DNA of 64,000 bases from Xiphydria camelus (Eukaryota; Arthropoda; Insecta; Hymenoptera; Xiphydriidae): the NCBI GenBank assembly GCA_963678675.1, contig OY783196.1, positions 31,102,827-31,166,826 of the forward strand, read 5' to 3'. Under the pieces are notes generated by a model. That model made no database searches, was not told the origin of the DNA, and saw only the letters and a program-made list of their open reading frames with translations. Positions within the stretch are counted from its first letter, which is position 1. Each line of letters begins with the position of its first letter. The position numbers and the translations under genes were made by a program. Shown one piece after another: positions 62,405 through 64,000 of this stretch.

Positions 62405-63343
62405 CGGAAGACTCGACATGTGGGGCCGAAGAGGGGGTCGTAAAAATAATACGGCGACGTTTCGTGACATTTTGAAAGCGATACCTCCCATCGTTTTTCG
62501 CGCATTCGCCGAAATCGTGCGTGTCGTGTTTAATTTATCATAATATCCTTCTCGCGCGATCGAAAGCCAATTCCGGTATATCGTTTTATCTCGTTTTTTC
62601 CCATCTGCTGCAGTCAAAGCGGATAATAGAAATCGGGGCCCTGCACCGAGAGGAGAGTTTATTTGTAGCCGATAAATGTATGTTTTATTGCGGCGAAAGA
62701 AATATTTCATCGGGTCAAGTAGATATACATTAATTATACTCGTATTAGAATGTCTCTGCCATTCAAACAGAAATAGAGTAATAGTTGACGCATATTTACT
62801 TGGCCCAAAAGAAATATTTCTTTCACCACATAATCAAGCAGGTACACATATCTATATTAACTATAAATAACCTGTTTTCTCAGTATACACGACGGGTACC
62901 CACAACTGGTCTCTTCGGTACGTCCTCCCAAGGACCCGCGACGACGATCGCGAACCATCGAATCCGGGTGGAGGCGACGCGTCGTCATCCCCGCGGGCGA
63001 ATCGGGATCCCGTGCGTGATGGTCCTGGAGGAGAAAATGGCGGGATCGACCGTCGGAATGAAGTGGAGTGGCTGCTGCAGAGAGAGCCGGATGGAGTGAG
63101 GACGGTCGACGGAAGTTGGTGGGCTATAATAACGTATAAAGTAATTAAGGACATCGGGCGACAGCGCGGGTGGAGCTCTCGGGGCAGGAGGAGGGGGGGG
63201 AGGGCGGACAGGTTGGGGAATGCGACATTTACATAGTAATTAAATCGCGGGAGCGAGTGGGACCGTTGGGGGAGATACTGGCGCTCGAGCCATTACAGAC
63301 GCATTAGATTGCGGTAAGCACTTGTTTATGGCTCCTCCCATAC

Positions 63344-63362
63344 CGCGCGCGCGCGCGCGCGC
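63344..63362. repeat. (CG)9 run
   Basis: Alternating CG tract near the right edge, of the same class as those at 45.3 and 54.8 kb. Confidence 0.8.
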
Positions 63363-64000
63363 TTCGTTCCACTCGATTCCGCTCTCTCGGTTCTCCACTT
63401 GGCGCTCGTTTTTGCGCGAGAGAGCGGCGACCCGCGTCGATTTTGGAAGGCGATCGTTATCGTTGCCTCCCTCGACGAGACGATTCCCTGATCTATCCCG
63501 CGCGTGTCGATGGCTGGCGGGATAAGTGGATCACGCACACCACGCGACTGTCGTCGGGGTGCGAACCATTTGTAGTCTTCCGATTTAGAATTCGAATCGT
63601 ACCGATCTACGATTTTTTTTCTTACCGATATTCGCTGAATTTTAATTCCCGCTTCCAAAACGTTCGGAATGAATTTCGTGGTTAAAATTGTCGAAACCGA
63701 ACCGATTTGTAGGCAAAGAAATCGGAAAGCGTCATACTCTCTTCCTCAGAATATCGAAACCGCGCGAGCCACGCCACGACGACGTACCTAAATATACGAA
63801 AACCGGTCCTCGCCTAAAAAGCTCCCCGCGGATGATCGCTCTCTAACCACCAATAATTTCCTCCCGGTCCCCGCGCGACACGAAATCCCCGGTTTTACCT
63901 TGAATACCGCATTGACTAACTTATCTAATCTAATTTAAATGCGGACGGGGGACGCCTGTCCCCACACTCGTACAGCGTTCGCTCGCACACAGCCGAACGA

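Larger units (their letters stand above)
41201..64000. other. CpG-rich, simple-repeat-rich block without recognised protein genes
   Basis: Nearly 23 kb in which CG dinucleotides, CGCG runs, GA/CT tracts and purine-rich strings are frequent. Long open frames are common on both strands because stop codons are rare in such composition. Examples are 59313-59906 plus, 43919-44437 minus and 46195-46581 plus; their translations are Arg/Ser/Pro-rich without domains. I found no tRNA, rRNA or known microRNA. Weak exon-like or promoter-like signals at 44513-44597, 46195-46581, 49081-49182 and 58950 are discussed in the findings. Confidence 0.5.

Noticed and set aside
1..64000. CRISPR arrays, bacterial operons, or phage-like elements
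   Set aside because: All recognised genes are intron-bearing insect genes; no evenly spaced direct repeats with unique spacers are present.

Overview
The window is nuclear DNA from an insect. My best guess is a hymenopteran, possibly an ant: genes are intron-rich with compact introns, A+T-rich gene-bearing DNA sits beside a very CpG-rich block, and the protein set is typical of insects. I assembled six protein-coding genes by hand from exon reading frames and GT/AG junctions that keep phase. Five are complete coding sequences. One, a thyroglobulin type-1 protein, is partial at the left side.

Layout: (1) 0.3-1.5 kb, minus strand: start of a secreted protein with a Ser/Thr-rich linker and a thyroglobulin type-1 domain. 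(2) 4.7-10.1 kb, plus: a 10-exon PIWI-clade Argonaute (875 aa) with an intact catalytic set; two of its introns carry hairpin-forming repeat elements. (3) 11.1-13.3 kb, minus: SLC35F6-type membrane transporter (373 aa), convergent with the Argonaute gene. (4) 15.9-19.95 kb, minus: ATP-citrate synthase (1086 aa, 10 coding exons). (5) 27.3-28.6 kb, minus: STK16-type lipid-anchored kinase (307 aa), head to head with (6) 29.1-33.8 kb, plus: exocyst subunit Sec8/EXOC4 (982 aa, 13 coding exons including a 24-bp microexon). (7) 37.06-37.69 kb, plus: a small neuropeptide precursor (89 aa) of the adipokinetic hormone/corazonin-related peptide (ACP) family, with a clear TATA-Inr promoter about 580 bp upstream of its start codon.

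From about 38 kb to the right end I recognise no protein. Composition changes there: from about 41 kb the DNA is rich in CpG and in GA/CT, CG and G-run simple repeats, with a minisatellite, one palindromic MITE, and a few orphan promoter-like or exon-like signals. It may be the upstream or intronic territory of a gene outside the window, but this is inference.

The genes are mostly unrelated housekeeping functions (lipid precursor supply, transport, secretion, signalling) plus a germline small-RNA effector and a neurohormone; I see no functional cluster. The most unusual structural signal is the set of inverted-repeat elements: two inside the PIWI gene, one perfect 37-bp-TIR element at 15.4 kb, a duplicated 109-bp palindrome at 20.8-21.2 kb, and one at 53.5 kb. 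A mariner transposase relic also lies just upstream of the PIWI coding exons.
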